Source of the DNA: JAPLHP01 sp963720375
GTDB lineage: Bacteria > Chloroflexota > Dehalococcoidia > UBA2247 > RBG-13-53-26
Assembly: GCA_963720375.1 (NCBI GenBank)
Contig: CAVRFM010000019.1
Span: forward strand, 62,001-126,000
Length of the DNA stretch: 64,000 nt
Direction: 5' to 3'
The notes under the pieces were generated by a model, which was given only the letters and a program-made list of their open reading frames with translations, was not told where the DNA came from and ran no database searches. Made by a program: the position numbers and the translations under genes. Below are positions 24,993 through 33,260 of the stretch, one piece after another; within the stretch, counting starts at the first letter, position 1; each line of letters opens with the position of its first letter.

Positions 24993-25073
24993 TTCCCTAC
25001 CCTGATCCACTTAGTCCCCATGGTATTTTCATTCCCAAACTGACTGTGATAACATTAACCTCTGATTTGCAGC

Positions 25074-26159
25074 ATGGACTCTAACCGGACACAATATTTG
25101 ATAGGTTTCAGTCATATTCCAGGCATTGGCCGAGTAAAGCTCTCCGTCCTTCAAAGCTACTTCGGTGATCTGGAAAAGGCTTGGCATGCCTCACCAGGTG
25201 AACTGGGATTGGCAGGGCTGGATGCCAAAGCAACAGAGACGTTCCTGGCCATGCGCGGTAGTATATCGCTTGACGCCGAAATGGAGAAACTGGAACACTA
25301 CAAAGTAAAGGCACTGAGTGCAGATGATCCGGGATATCCCCCACGACTGAAGGAAATATATGACTACCCGCCGCTGCTTTACACAAGAGGAACCATTACA
25401 CCCGGGGATGAGTGTGCCATAGCGGTGGTCGGTACTCGGCGTCCCTCAGTGTATGGGCGACAGGTTGCCGAAGAAATTACAGCAGAATTGGCTGGCCGTG
25501 GAATCACTATCGTCAGCGGGTTAGCAGCCGGCATTGATTCCATAGCCCATCGCACCGCCTTACAGGCCGGTGGGCGGACTATCGCCGTAGCAGGCTGTGG
25601 GCTTGATATGGTCTATCCCAGTAACCATGTGGCCCTGGCTCGGCAGATTATGGAGCATGGTGCCTTGGTAAGCGAATTCCCATTGGGCACTAAGCCAAAA
25701 GCAGAGCATTTCCCACAGCGTAACCGCATTATCAGTGGCATGAGCCTGGGAGTGCTCGTAGTGGAAGCTGGGGACAAGAGCGGGGCGCTGCTCACCACAA
25801 ACCGTGCGGTGGAGCAGAACCGTGAGGTTTTCGCTGTCCCAGGAAGTATTTTCTCTCCGCTTAGTAAGGGCACCAACCGTCTCATCCAAGAGGGCGCAAA
25901 GCTGGTTCGCCACTGCGCAGATATCCTGGAGGAATTGAATTTGAACACAATAGCCCGTCAGTTGGAGATGAAAGAGACAGCAACTGCCACTGACACCGAA
26001 GCTCAGGTGCTCAGTCATCTCTCCAAAGAAGCGACTCATGTTGATGATCTTTGTCGTTGCAGTGGTCTTCCTGTGGCCACCGTGACCGGTACTCTGGCAA
26101 TACTGGAACTGAAAGGATTGGTAAAACAATTGGGCGGCATGAACTACGTACTCGCCTGA
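25074..26159 (+). CDS. dprA: DNA-processing protein DprA
   Basis: This 361-residue protein has the DprA Rossmann core: VVGTRRPSVYGRQ, SGLAAGIDSIAHRTAL, GCGLDMVYPSNH, then HFPQRNRIISGMSLGVLVVEAG, and GTNRLIQEGA. A C-terminal winged-helix-like region (about residues 300-360) follows. DprA binds incoming single-stranded DNA and loads RecA during natural transformation. It starts 82 bases after the tRNA pair and is followed after 14 bases by topA, the common dprA-topA order. An N-terminal helix-hairpin-helix-like segment (HIPGIGRVKL) is present. Confidence 0.94.
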   Translation: MDSNRTQYLIGFSHIPGIGRVKLSVLQSYFGDLEKAWHASPGELGLAGLDAKATETFLAMRGSISLDAEMEKLEHYKVKALSADDPGYPPRLKEIYDYPPLLYTRGTITPGDECAIAVVGTRRPSVYGRQVAEEITAELAGRGITIVSGLAAGIDSIAHRTALQAGGRTIAVAGCGLDMVYPSNHVALARQIMEHGALVSEFPLGTKPKAEHFPQRNRIISGMSLGVLVVEAGDKSGALLTTNRAVEQNREVFAVPGSIFSPLSKGTNRLIQEGAKLVRHCADILEELNLNTIARQLEMKETATATDTEAQVLSHLSKEATHVDDLCRCSGLPVATVTGTLAILELKGLVKQLGGMNYVLA

Positions 26160-26173
26160 ATTGCTGAAGGAAA

Positions 26174-28114
26174 ATGGCTAAAACAAAACTGGTTATTGTT
26201 GAATCCCCAGCCAAGGCGAAAACCTTGGGCAAGATCATGGGATCCCAATATGCCATCAAAGCGTCTATGGGACATGTGCGTGACTTGCCACAAAAGACTC
26301 TCGGTGTAGACGTAAACAACGGCTTTACCCCCCAGTACGTTATCCCCAAGGGGAAGAAGGCCATTATAAAGGAAATCAGAGGGGCAGCAGACAAGGCCAC
26401 AGCAGTATATCTGGCCACTGACCCTGACCGCGAAGGAGAGGCTATCTCCTGGCACCTCATTGAAGCAGCCAACCTGAAGAATAAAACAACGTATCGGGTA
26501 GTCTTTCATGAGATAACCGAACAGGCTATCAAAGAAGCCTTTAAACATCCCCGAAAAATCGATATGAACCTGGTTGACGCTCAACAGGCTAGGCGTATGC
26601 TGGATCGGCTCGTAGGCTACAAGATCAGTCCTCTACTATGGAGAAAGGTAAGAAAAGGTCTGTCGGCTGGAAGGGTTCAGTCCGTAGCCTTGAGAATCAT
26701 CGTGGAGCGGGAGCAGGAGATTCAGAAATTTGTCCCCCAAGAGTACTGGACCATTGAAGCTGAATTAACCAAGACTTCGACAGCCAAGAAATCTCCTGTG
26801 TTCAAAGCCAAACTCGTAGCTATAAAAAACGAACCGCAAAAACTGCAACTCCACAACGAAAACGAATCGAAGCTAATCGAGCGAGAACTGAGAACAGCAA
26901 CCTTATCCGTTTCGCAGATAAAGAAGAAACGAGTCACCCGCCAACCCCCACCTCCATTCATCACCAGCACGCTGCAACAAGAGGCATGGCGCAAGCTCCA
27001 TTTCACCGGCCAGCATACCATGGCTATTGCGCAACAGCTCTACGAGGGCCTGCCTGTTGGTGATGAGGGAGAAGGAGGGCTCATCACCTACATGCGAACC
27101 GATTCCACCAAGGTAGCTGAGTCAGCAATAGCGGATACCCGTGATTACATCGCCGGGAAATATGGCGCTGAATTCGTCCCTCCTCACCCCAGACTGTTCA
27201 TAAAGAAAGCCAAGGGCGCTCAGGAAGCACACGAGGCCATCCGTCCCACTAAACCAGGGCGAGAACCCGGCATGATCAAGTCATACCTCACTTCAGACCA
27301 AGCCAGACTGTATCAGCTTATCTGGGAGCGAATGATGGCAAGTCAGATGGCAAATGCCTTGTTCGATACCACCTCCGTAGACATCGAGGCAAAGGCATCA
27401 GACAGTGGCAAAACCTATATGCTTAGAGCCACAGGCACTGTCCCTCATTTTCTCGGCTTCCTGGTCCTATACAGCGAGGGCAAGGATGACACAGGAAACA
27501 GCGATGAAGAGGGCAAATCCAGTCTCCCACCACTCACCGAAGGTGAGGCTCTCCGTCTTCTGGATCTGCTAACGGAACAACATTTCACCGAACCCCCACC
27601 CCGCTACAATGAAGCCACACTGGTAAAAGCGCTTGAAGAAATGGGGGTCGGAAGACCCAGCACATATGCGCCTATAATAGGTACTCTTCGCCGCCGGGCA
27701 TATGTGGAAACCAAAGAAGGGCGATTCTACCCACTGGACCTTGGTGTAACAGTCAACAACGCCTTGGTGACACACTTCCCCAAAATCGTTGACACAGGAT
27801 TCACAGCTCAGATGGAAGGGGAACTCGATGAGATAGCCCGCGGCGAAAGACCCTGGGTGAGAGCAGTTCAAGACTTTTACACCCCATTCGAGCAAATGCT
27901 TAATAAAGCCAGCGTGGAGATGGTAAAGGTAAAAGAACCCGATCAGCCCACAGATGAGGTCTGCGTCAATTGCGGCAAGCCTATGGTAATCAGAACAGGA
28001 CGTTACGGAAAATTCCTGGCTTGCACCGGATATCCCAAGTGCAAGACCACCAAGGCACTTGCAGTTAAGCGCGAGCAACCTCGAGAAAGCCACGGGAAGC
28101 AGGAGCCCAAATAG
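26174..28114 (+). CDS. topA: DNA topoisomerase I
   Basis: This type IA topoisomerase of 646 residues begins with the TOPRIM domain (VIVESPAKAKTLGKIMG; ATDPDREGEAI). The catalytic tyrosine is in ITYMRTDST near residue 306. GLSAGRVQSVALRII and GVGRPSTYAPII are further family motifs. One C-terminal zinc finger remains (CVNCGKPMV...CTGYPKC, near 596-620); many bacterial enzymes have three or more, so this is a short form. It relaxes negative supercoils. It is the second gene of a dprA-topA-aroQ run. ATG 26174 follows an AAGGAAA site. Confidence 0.95.
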   Translation: MAKTKLVIVESPAKAKTLGKIMGSQYAIKASMGHVRDLPQKTLGVDVNNGFTPQYVIPKGKKAIIKEIRGAADKATAVYLATDPDREGEAISWHLIEAANLKNKTTYRVVFHEITEQAIKEAFKHPRKIDMNLVDAQQARRMLDRLVGYKISPLLWRKVRKGLSAGRVQSVALRIIVEREQEIQKFVPQEYWTIEAELTKTSTAKKSPVFKAKLVAIKNEPQKLQLHNENESKLIERELRTATLSVSQIKKKRVTRQPPPPFITSTLQQEAWRKLHFTGQHTMAIAQQLYEGLPVGDEGEGGLITYMRTDSTKVAESAIADTRDYIAGKYGAEFVPPHPRLFIKKAKGAQEAHEAIRPTKPGREPGMIKSYLTSDQARLYQLIWERMMASQMANALFDTTSVDIEAKASDSGKTYMLRATGTVPHFLGFLVLYSEGKDDTGNSDEEGKSSLPPLTEGEALRLLDLLTEQHFTEPPPRYNEATLVKALEEMGVGRPSTYAPIIGTLRRRAYVETKEGRFYPLDLGVTVNNALVTHFPKIVDTGFTAQMEGELDEIARGERPWVRAVQDFYTPFEQMLNKASVEMVKVKEPDQPTDEVCVNCGKPMVIRTGRYGKFLACTGYPKCKTTKALAVKREQPRESHGKQEPK

Positions 28115-28176
28115 AGCAGGAAGCACCACCTAAAGATGAAGCATGAGAATAACATCCCTTTGACGGAGGGAATAAA

Positions 28177-28623
28177 ATGAGAATACTGATTATCCACGGG
28201 CCAAACCTGAACTTGCTGGGCAAGAGAAAAAAGGAAATCTATGGAGATAAAACACTGAATAAAATCGATGCTATGCTTCGGCAGCACGCCAAGGAACTGG
28301 GGGTAGATATATCCACCATACAGTCAAATAGCGAGGGAAACCTCATCGACTTCATCCAAAAAGAGTCACCCAATGCAGACGGCATAATTATCAATCCGGG
28401 AGCATTGACCCACTACGGTCTCTCTCTTCGAGATGCTCTCTCCGATACTAACCTGCCTGTGATTGAGGTGCATCTGTCTAATATCTATGCCAGAGAGGAA
28501 TTCCGACACAGGTCTGTCATTGCCCCCATTGCTAAAGGGCAGGTCACAGGACTAGGCTGGAGGGGTTATATTGCTGCAATGAGAACCATGGTAGCAGAAC
28601 TGAGAGGGAAGGCTTGGCAATAA
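28177..28623 (+). CDS. aroQ: Type II 3-dehydroquinate dehydratase
   Basis: This 148-residue AroQ has all family motifs: HGPNLNLLGKR with the loop YG, IQSNSEGNLIDFI, INPGALTHYGLSLRDAL, and PVIEVHLSNIYAREEFRHRS with the catalytic histidine. The enzyme dehydrates 3-dehydroquinate to 3-dehydroshikimate and acts as a dodecamer. A Shine-Dalgarno (acggaggg) precedes ATG 28177. Its stop overlaps the next gene's TTG start by ten bases, so translation is probably coupled. Confidence 0.95.
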   Translation: MRILIIHGPNLNLLGKRKKEIYGDKTLNKIDAMLRQHAKELGVDISTIQSNSEGNLIDFIQKESPNADGIIINPGALTHYGLSLRDALSDTNLPVIEVHLSNIYAREEFRHRSVIAPIAKGQVTGLGWRGYIAAMRTMVAELRGKAWQ

Positions 28624-28895
28624 CCCAGCGACTTCAAAGACTGCGCCAAAAGCTCCTTGAAAAAGATTTAGACAGCATCCTTGTCACACAGCCCGAAAAT
28701 TGCCGCTACCTCAGCGGATTTACCGGATCCAATGGTTCAGCAGGAACTCTGCTCATTTCACAAGACAGCACTATCCTGGCTACCGATTTCATCCACTTTG
28801 AGCAAGCCAAAAGGGAAGCTCCTGAATTCAACATTGTCACCATCAAAAATGCTTCTCAATGGGCTCACAGTACTGCTGTCCGGACAGAAAATAAA
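28614..28895 (+). CDS. Xaa-Pro aminopeptidase, N-terminal part (frameshifted)
   Basis: This part encodes the N-terminal creatinase-like domain (LRQKLLEKDLDSILVTQPEN, YLSGFTGSNGSAGTLLIS, TDFIHFEQAKREAPEF), the usual start of M24B proteins. TTG 28614 overlaps aroQ. Near 28,890-28,897 (A-rich stretch) the family sequence moves to another frame, so one extra base is present there. The original frame runs on without meaning and ends at 29069. In an otherwise well-kept operon a base-call error is the likelier cause. Confidence 0.75.
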
Positions 28896-28896
28896 G

Positions 28897-29715
28897 AGGC
28901 TTGGTTTCGAGTCAAACATTCTTTGCTTTGCCGACTATCGCCGCCTGACCGAAGAAGCCAACAAGCTGGAACTACAAATCTTACCCACCGAAGGACTGGT
29001 GGAATCCCTCAGAGCAGTGAAGGAGAAAGAAGAGATAATCTGCCTGGCCAGAGCAGCCAACCTCGCTGATAACGCCGTCAAATACATTACAGACCAAATT
29101 CGCCCCGGGATGACGGAGAAGGAAGCCGCCTGGAGGATAGAAAAATATCTGCGGGAAAACGGCAGCGAGCCCATCCCCTTTGATATTATAGTTGCTTCAG
29201 GGCCAAATGCTGCATTGCCACATGCCAAACCCACAGAGCGGACCATCTCCACTGGAGAGCCAATTATCATCGATCTCGGGGCACGCATCAGCGGCTACAC
29301 GAGCGATCTCACTCGAAGTATATGTCTCGGCCCACAAGACGAAACCTTCTCCAAACTCTATAATCTTGTTCTCCGTGCCCAGTCATCCGCCATAGCCAAT
29401 CTGGAAGCCGGAATGACCGGCGCACAAGTGGACAGTTTTGCCAGAGTGATCATCGATCAAGGGGGATATAAAGATGCCTTTGGTCATGGGCTGGGTCATG
29501 GTGTTGGCCTGGCCGTCCATGAAGAACCCAGACTTGGCCCCAATTCCACCAATAATATTGTGGAGAACATGGTCTTCACTATTGAACCTGGCGTTTATGT
29601 CAGCGGCTGGGGAGGAATCAGAATCGAGGATATGGCAGTGATTGAAAATGGCAAAGCCAAGACGCTAACCAAGGCAGATAAGACACACAGGCAGCAGCTA
29701 ACAGCAGGACATTAA
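28897..29715 (+). CDS. Xaa-Pro aminopeptidase, C-terminal catalytic part (M24B)
   Basis: This frame holds the end of the N-terminal domain and the complete pita-bread metallopeptidase domain: LGARISGYTSDLTRSI with two metal-binding Asp, FGHGLGHGVGLAVHEEP with the metal His, then FTIEPGVYVSGWGGIRIEDMAV with two metal Glu. The family removes N-terminal residues before proline using two Mn or Co ions. With the N-terminal part the protein is about 366 residues, the normal length. Confidence 0.82.
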   Translation, partial: RLGFESNILCFADYRRLTEEANKLELQILPTEGLVESLRAVKEKEEIICLARAANLADNAVKYITDQIRPGMTEKEAAWRIEKYLRENGSEPIPFDIIVASGPNAALPHAKPTERTISTGEPIIIDLGARISGYTSDLTRSICLGPQDETFSKLYNLVLRAQSSAIANLEAGMTGAQVDSFARVIIDQGGYKDAFGHGLGHGVGLAVHEEPRLGPNSTNNIVENMVFTIEPGVYVSGWGGIRIEDMAVIENGKAKTLTKADKTHRQQLTAGH

Positions 29716-29734
29716 CAAAGGATAGATTAGAACC

Positions 29735-30400
29735 ATGTTGAAAGCTGATCTTCACATTCATACCGAGTATTCCTTTGACTCTGCTATGCCGCTGGAAAGC
29801 ATCATCCAGCGCTGTCTCAAAGCAGGGATCAACTGTGTCGCCATAGCAGACCACGGGACCATTGAGGGCGCTCTTGAACTCAAGAAGACCGCCCCATTTG
29901 AAGTGATCATCGCCGAAGAAATCCTCACTCCGCTGGGAGAGATCATGGGGTTGTTCCTCACTCAACAAATACCCAGCGGTATCTCAGCAAAAGAGGCCAT
30001 CACTCGAATCAGGGCGCAAAATGGCCTCGTCTGCCTGCCGCATCCGTTTGACCGCTTCAGAGGGATAAAAAGAGCAAATCATAATGGCCATCAAGTGCTC
30101 AAGGAGCTAGCCCCAGACATTGACATTGTTGAGGTTTTCAACTCCCGTGCTTTTCCGCTGGGCAATCCGGACAAAAAGGCAAGATTATTCGCTGAAGAAC
30201 ATGGCCTGCTTTGCAGCGCCGGCAGTGATGCTCACACCAGCCGCGAAATAGGTCACGCATATGTAGAACTACCCGAGTTCAAGAGTGCTGAGGAATTCCG
30301 CACCTCTCTGGCACAAGGGCATGTCTTCGGCCACCATGCCTGCCTCACAGTCCATATTCCCACTACATTGGAAGCCTTGAAAAGGAGACTGTCTAAGTAG
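29735..30400 (+). CDS. PHP-domain metal-dependent phosphoesterase
   Basis: The 221-residue protein has PHP motifs in order: DLHIHTEYSFDS, AIADHGTIEGA, EEILTPLGEIMGLFL (equivalent of GxExxT), LPHPFDRFRG, EVFNSRAF, and SAGSDAHTSREIG. The His and Asp residues bind metal ions. Relatives include small phosphoesterases acting on nucleotides or sugar phosphates; the target here is unknown. It lies 19 bases after the peptidase and two bases before the formyltransferase-like gene. Confidence 0.86.
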   Translation: MLKADLHIHTEYSFDSAMPLESIIQRCLKAGINCVAIADHGTIEGALELKKTAPFEVIIAEEILTPLGEIMGLFLTQQIPSGISAKEAITRIRAQNGLVCLPHPFDRFRGIKRANHNGHQVLKELAPDIDIVEVFNSRAFPLGNPDKKARLFAEEHGLLCSAGSDAHTSREIGHAYVELPEFKSAEEFRTSLAQGHVFGHHACLTVHIPTTLEALKRRLSK

Positions 30401-30402
30401 CC

Positions 30403-31212
30403 ATGTATCTCATTGGCTGGTTTTCGACCGGTCGTGGTAAAGGTTCGCGTGACCTGCTGACAGTGGTTCAGGACAGCATACAGCAGGGCAATATAAAAGC
30501 GAGGATCTCCTTCGTCTTCAGTAACAGGCAACCGGGCGACGCACCAGGAAGTGACCTCTTCTTTGAACTCGTGAAAAGCTACCATATCCCTCTCATCCAC
30601 TTCTCCTCCCGACGCTTCCTACCTCAAAAAAGACGTGAATCTCCCTCAGAGTGGCGAATGGAATACGACAAGGAAGTCATGAAACGTCTGGAGGGGTTTC
30701 ACCAGGATCTATGTATACTTGCCGGATATATGTTGGTTGTGGGAAGTGAGATGTGTCAAAAGTACACGATGATCAATCTGCACCCGGCAGCCCCCGGCGG
30801 GCCGGCGGGCACCTGGCAAGAGGTAATCTGGAAACTGATCGAAAACAAAGCTGAGAGCACAGGGGCAATGATGCATCTGGTAACCCCGGAACTAGACAAA
30901 GGGCCCCCGGTCACATATTGCACCTTCCCTATCAGAGGTCAATCCTTCGACAGGCACTGGAAGGATATAGAAGGTCTTTCGGTAGCACAGATAATCAAAC
31001 AGCAGGGAGAAGAGAACCAATTATTCAAGCTTATCCGACAACACGGCTTCGCTAGAGAATTACCCCTCATAATCGCCACTATAAAGGCTTTCAGTCAGGG
31101 CAAGGTCAAAATAGAAGCTGGTAAAGTGGTCGATCGCAGTGGGCAGGCTATCGCAGGTTATGATCTGACACCAGAGATAGATGAGGCCATACGACAAAAA
31201 GGACTGCTATAA
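30403..31212 (+). CDS. Formyltransferase-domain protein, PurN-like
   Basis: This 269-residue protein is similar to glycinamide ribonucleotide formyltransferase. It has SFVFSNRQPGDAPGS, then LCILAGYMLVVGSEM, NLHPAAPGGPAGTW (the HP loop of the family), and MMHLVTPELDKGPPVTYCTFPI. The usual catalytic Asn-His-Asp set is only partly clear; the family NIHPSLLP loop is changed to NLHPAAPG. It is longer than standard PurN (about 200 residues), with an extra C-terminal helix region. It may formylate a different amine than GAR. It is the last gene of the dprA operon, convergent with clpP. Confidence 0.78.
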   Translation: MYLIGWFSTGRGKGSRDLLTVVQDSIQQGNIKARISFVFSNRQPGDAPGSDLFFELVKSYHIPLIHFSSRRFLPQKRRESPSEWRMEYDKEVMKRLEGFHQDLCILAGYMLVVGSEMCQKYTMINLHPAAPGGPAGTWQEVIWKLIENKAESTGAMMHLVTPELDKGPPVTYCTFPIRGQSFDRHWKDIEGLSVAQIIKQQGEENQLFKLIRQHGFARELPLIIATIKAFSQGKVKIEAGKVVDRSGQAIAGYDLTPEIDEAIRQKGLL

Positions 31213-31244
31213 AAAGCAGTTGCTGACCACATCAAAGCCCACAC

Positions 31245-31847
31245 CTACTTCGACTGTTTCGCTAGAATCTCATCTACCAGGTGATATTGTATCGCTTGCT
31301 CAGGACTGAGATAGAAGTCACGATCAGTATCATGGATAATCTTCTCTACCGGCTGCCCGGTATGCTTTGCCAGGATGTTTCGAAGCATCTCTTGCAGGCG
31401 CATGATCTCCCTGGCAGCAATCTCTATATCCGCTGCCTGCCCCTGAGCTCCACCCACCGCCTGATGCATATGAATGGTCGCATTAGGTAAGGCATAGCGT
31501 TTCCCCTTTGTCCCCGCAGCGAGGAGCACGGTGCCCATACTTGCCGCCAGACCAACGCAGATTGTAGATACATCAGGCCTGATAATCTGCATGGTATCAT
31601 AAATGGCGAGGCCAGAACTGATCACTCCACCCGGGCAGTTTATGTAAAGGCTTATATCCTTATCAGGATCCTCTCGGTCCAGGTATAGAAGCTGAGCAAT
31701 GATCAAATTAGCTACCTGATCCGTGATTGGCATCCCTAAGAAAACAATACGCTCCCTCAGCAAGAGTGAGTAGATATCAAAAGCACGCTCTCCTCTTGCT
31801 CCCGACTCAATCACCATCGGAATTACCCCTCTAGGCAGAATCCCCAT
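31245..31847 (-). CDS. clpP: ATP-dependent Clp protease proteolytic subunit
   Basis: This is a 200-residue ClpP with the serine-protease triad S103 (GLAASMG), H128 (IHMHQ) and D177 (DTDRDFY). ATG 31847 is chosen because AGGAAGGAG lies before it; an upstream start at 31898 would overlap tig. ClpP forms a double heptamer and degrades proteins fed by ClpX or other ATPases. It follows tig by 19 bases. The common clpX partner is not next to it in this window. Confidence 0.95.
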   Translation of the reverse strand: MGILPRGVIPMVIESGARGERAFDIYSLLLRERIVFLGMPITDQVANLIIAQLLYLDREDPDKDISLYINCPGGVISSGLAIYDTMQIIRPDVSTICVGLAASMGTVLLAAGTKGKRYALPNATIHMHQAVGGAQGQAADIEIAAREIMRLQEMLRNILAKHTGQPVEKIIHDTDRDFYLSPEQAIQYHLVDEILAKQSK

Positions 31848-31866
31848 TGTCCTACTCCTTCCTGGC

Positions 31867-33171
31867 CTACGCTGTCTTTTCGGGACCTTCGGCGACATTA
31901 TTCAATGCTATTTCTGTGAGCTTCTGCAATGCTTTTAAACTGAGCTGTCTTTCCTCCACCACATTGCGCGCCTGGTCTGTGTCAAGTATCCTCTTCATCT
32001 CCTCCGCCTTATCACCAGCACCCTTCGTCATACTCTCGATCTCAGCAGCCATCTCAGCAGCATCCACAGTAATCTTCTCTTGTTCAATTACCTTCCCCAG
32101 AACCAGAGATTCTGTGATTCGCCTCACCGCTTCAGGATGAAGTTCCTCCTTCATCTCCTGTTCAGTTTTGTTAAGGTTCTTAAGATAACCCTGCAGCCCA
32201 CCCTGTTCCCTAAATATAAAATCCCTCTCCTTAAGCAGGCTATCTATTTCCTGATCCACTAAAACAGGCGGAAAATCCACCTTAGACAGGCCCACAACCG
32301 CCTCCACCAACTTCCTCTCATAATCCCTCTTGGCTACTTCCTCAGCCGCCTTCCTCAAGTTAGCAGCCACAGAGTTACGCAGAGCTTCCAGATTATCCAT
32401 ACCCTGGCCCAAGCTCTTAGCAAAATCGTCATCCAACTCAGGCAGGTGCTTTTCTTTGACCTCGATCAGCTTCACTTTAAACTTCGAGTCTCTGCCAGCC
32501 AATTCCTTTAATCTATAGTCATCCGGATAAGTAAGTGCAAATTCCTTCACTTCGCCAGTCGCCATGCCCACCAAATGCTCTGCAAAGCCCGGCAGAGGGA
32601 TCAAGGAATCCTTCACTAGAGGGAACTGCCGTGCCTGATACGTTTTTACAGTGCCATCTTTTACTTCTTCATCTATATCAACAACTACCAGATCCTCAAA
32701 ATTCACCGGGCGCTCTACCGGAGACCATACGGCATGACGTTCACGAAGCTGGTTAATAACGCTGTTGATTTCTTCATCACCGACTTCCACAGGCTGCTTG
32801 TCAACCCTGATCGTATGATAGTCACCCAGTTCAACATGCGGACGAAGCGGGAAGATCGCCTTAAAAATCACAGGGTCAGACTGTATGATCTCTATCTGGG
32901 GTTGAGCAATTACTTCCATCTTCTGCTCTTCAATAACCCGGGTGCACAACTCCGGTACCAAATCCTCCAGAGCCTCTCTTTGAAGCCCTTCTTTACCTAC
33001 GTAACGCTCCAGAACAGACCGAGGAGCTTTACCTTTACGAAAGCCAGGAACACCAACTCTTTTCACCAGTTGACGATAAGCTCTATCGAGAGACTCCTCC
33101 ATCTCTCCCTGCTCAACCTCGATCTGAAGTACCGCCTGACTATTCTCCACACTCTGTGTCGCTATTTTCAT
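31867..33171 (-). CDS. tig: Trigger factor
   Basis: This is a 434-residue ribosome-bound chaperone. The N-terminal ribosome-binding signature GFRKGKAPRSVLERYVG is clear. The FKBP-like peptidyl-prolyl isomerase domain (about 150-240) includes LPGFAEHLVGM and EFALTYPDDY, and a long helical C-terminal domain follows. It binds nascent chains at the exit tunnel. It sits between aspS and clpP on the same strand. Tig-clp(P)(X) order is common in bacteria. Confidence 0.94.
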   Translation of the reverse strand: MKIATQSVENSQAVLQIEVEQGEMEESLDRAYRQLVKRVGVPGFRKGKAPRSVLERYVGKEGLQREALEDLVPELCTRVIEEQKMEVIAQPQIEIIQSDPVIFKAIFPLRPHVELGDYHTIRVDKQPVEVGDEEINSVINQLRERHAVWSPVERPVNFEDLVVVDIDEEVKDGTVKTYQARQFPLVKDSLIPLPGFAEHLVGMATGEVKEFALTYPDDYRLKELAGRDSKFKVKLIEVKEKHLPELDDDFAKSLGQGMDNLEALRNSVAANLRKAAEEVAKRDYERKLVEAVVGLSKVDFPPVLVDQEIDSLLKERDFIFREQGGLQGYLKNLNKTEQEMKEELHPEAVRRITESLVLGKVIEQEKITVDAAEMAAEIESMTKGAGDKAEEMKRILDTDQARNVVEERQLSLKALQKLTEIALNNVAEGPEKTA

Positions 33172-33260
33172 CTATATCTATCCATCCTATTCCTATCTAT
33201 CTATTCTACTACTATACCAGACTGCTACGTCAGATAACCCAATGACAAACCTATGCCTCA

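Noticed and set aside
33172..33225. TATC/CTAT-rich tract upstream of tig
   Set aside because: It is a short low-complexity run, not a regular tandem repeat, and no function can be supported.
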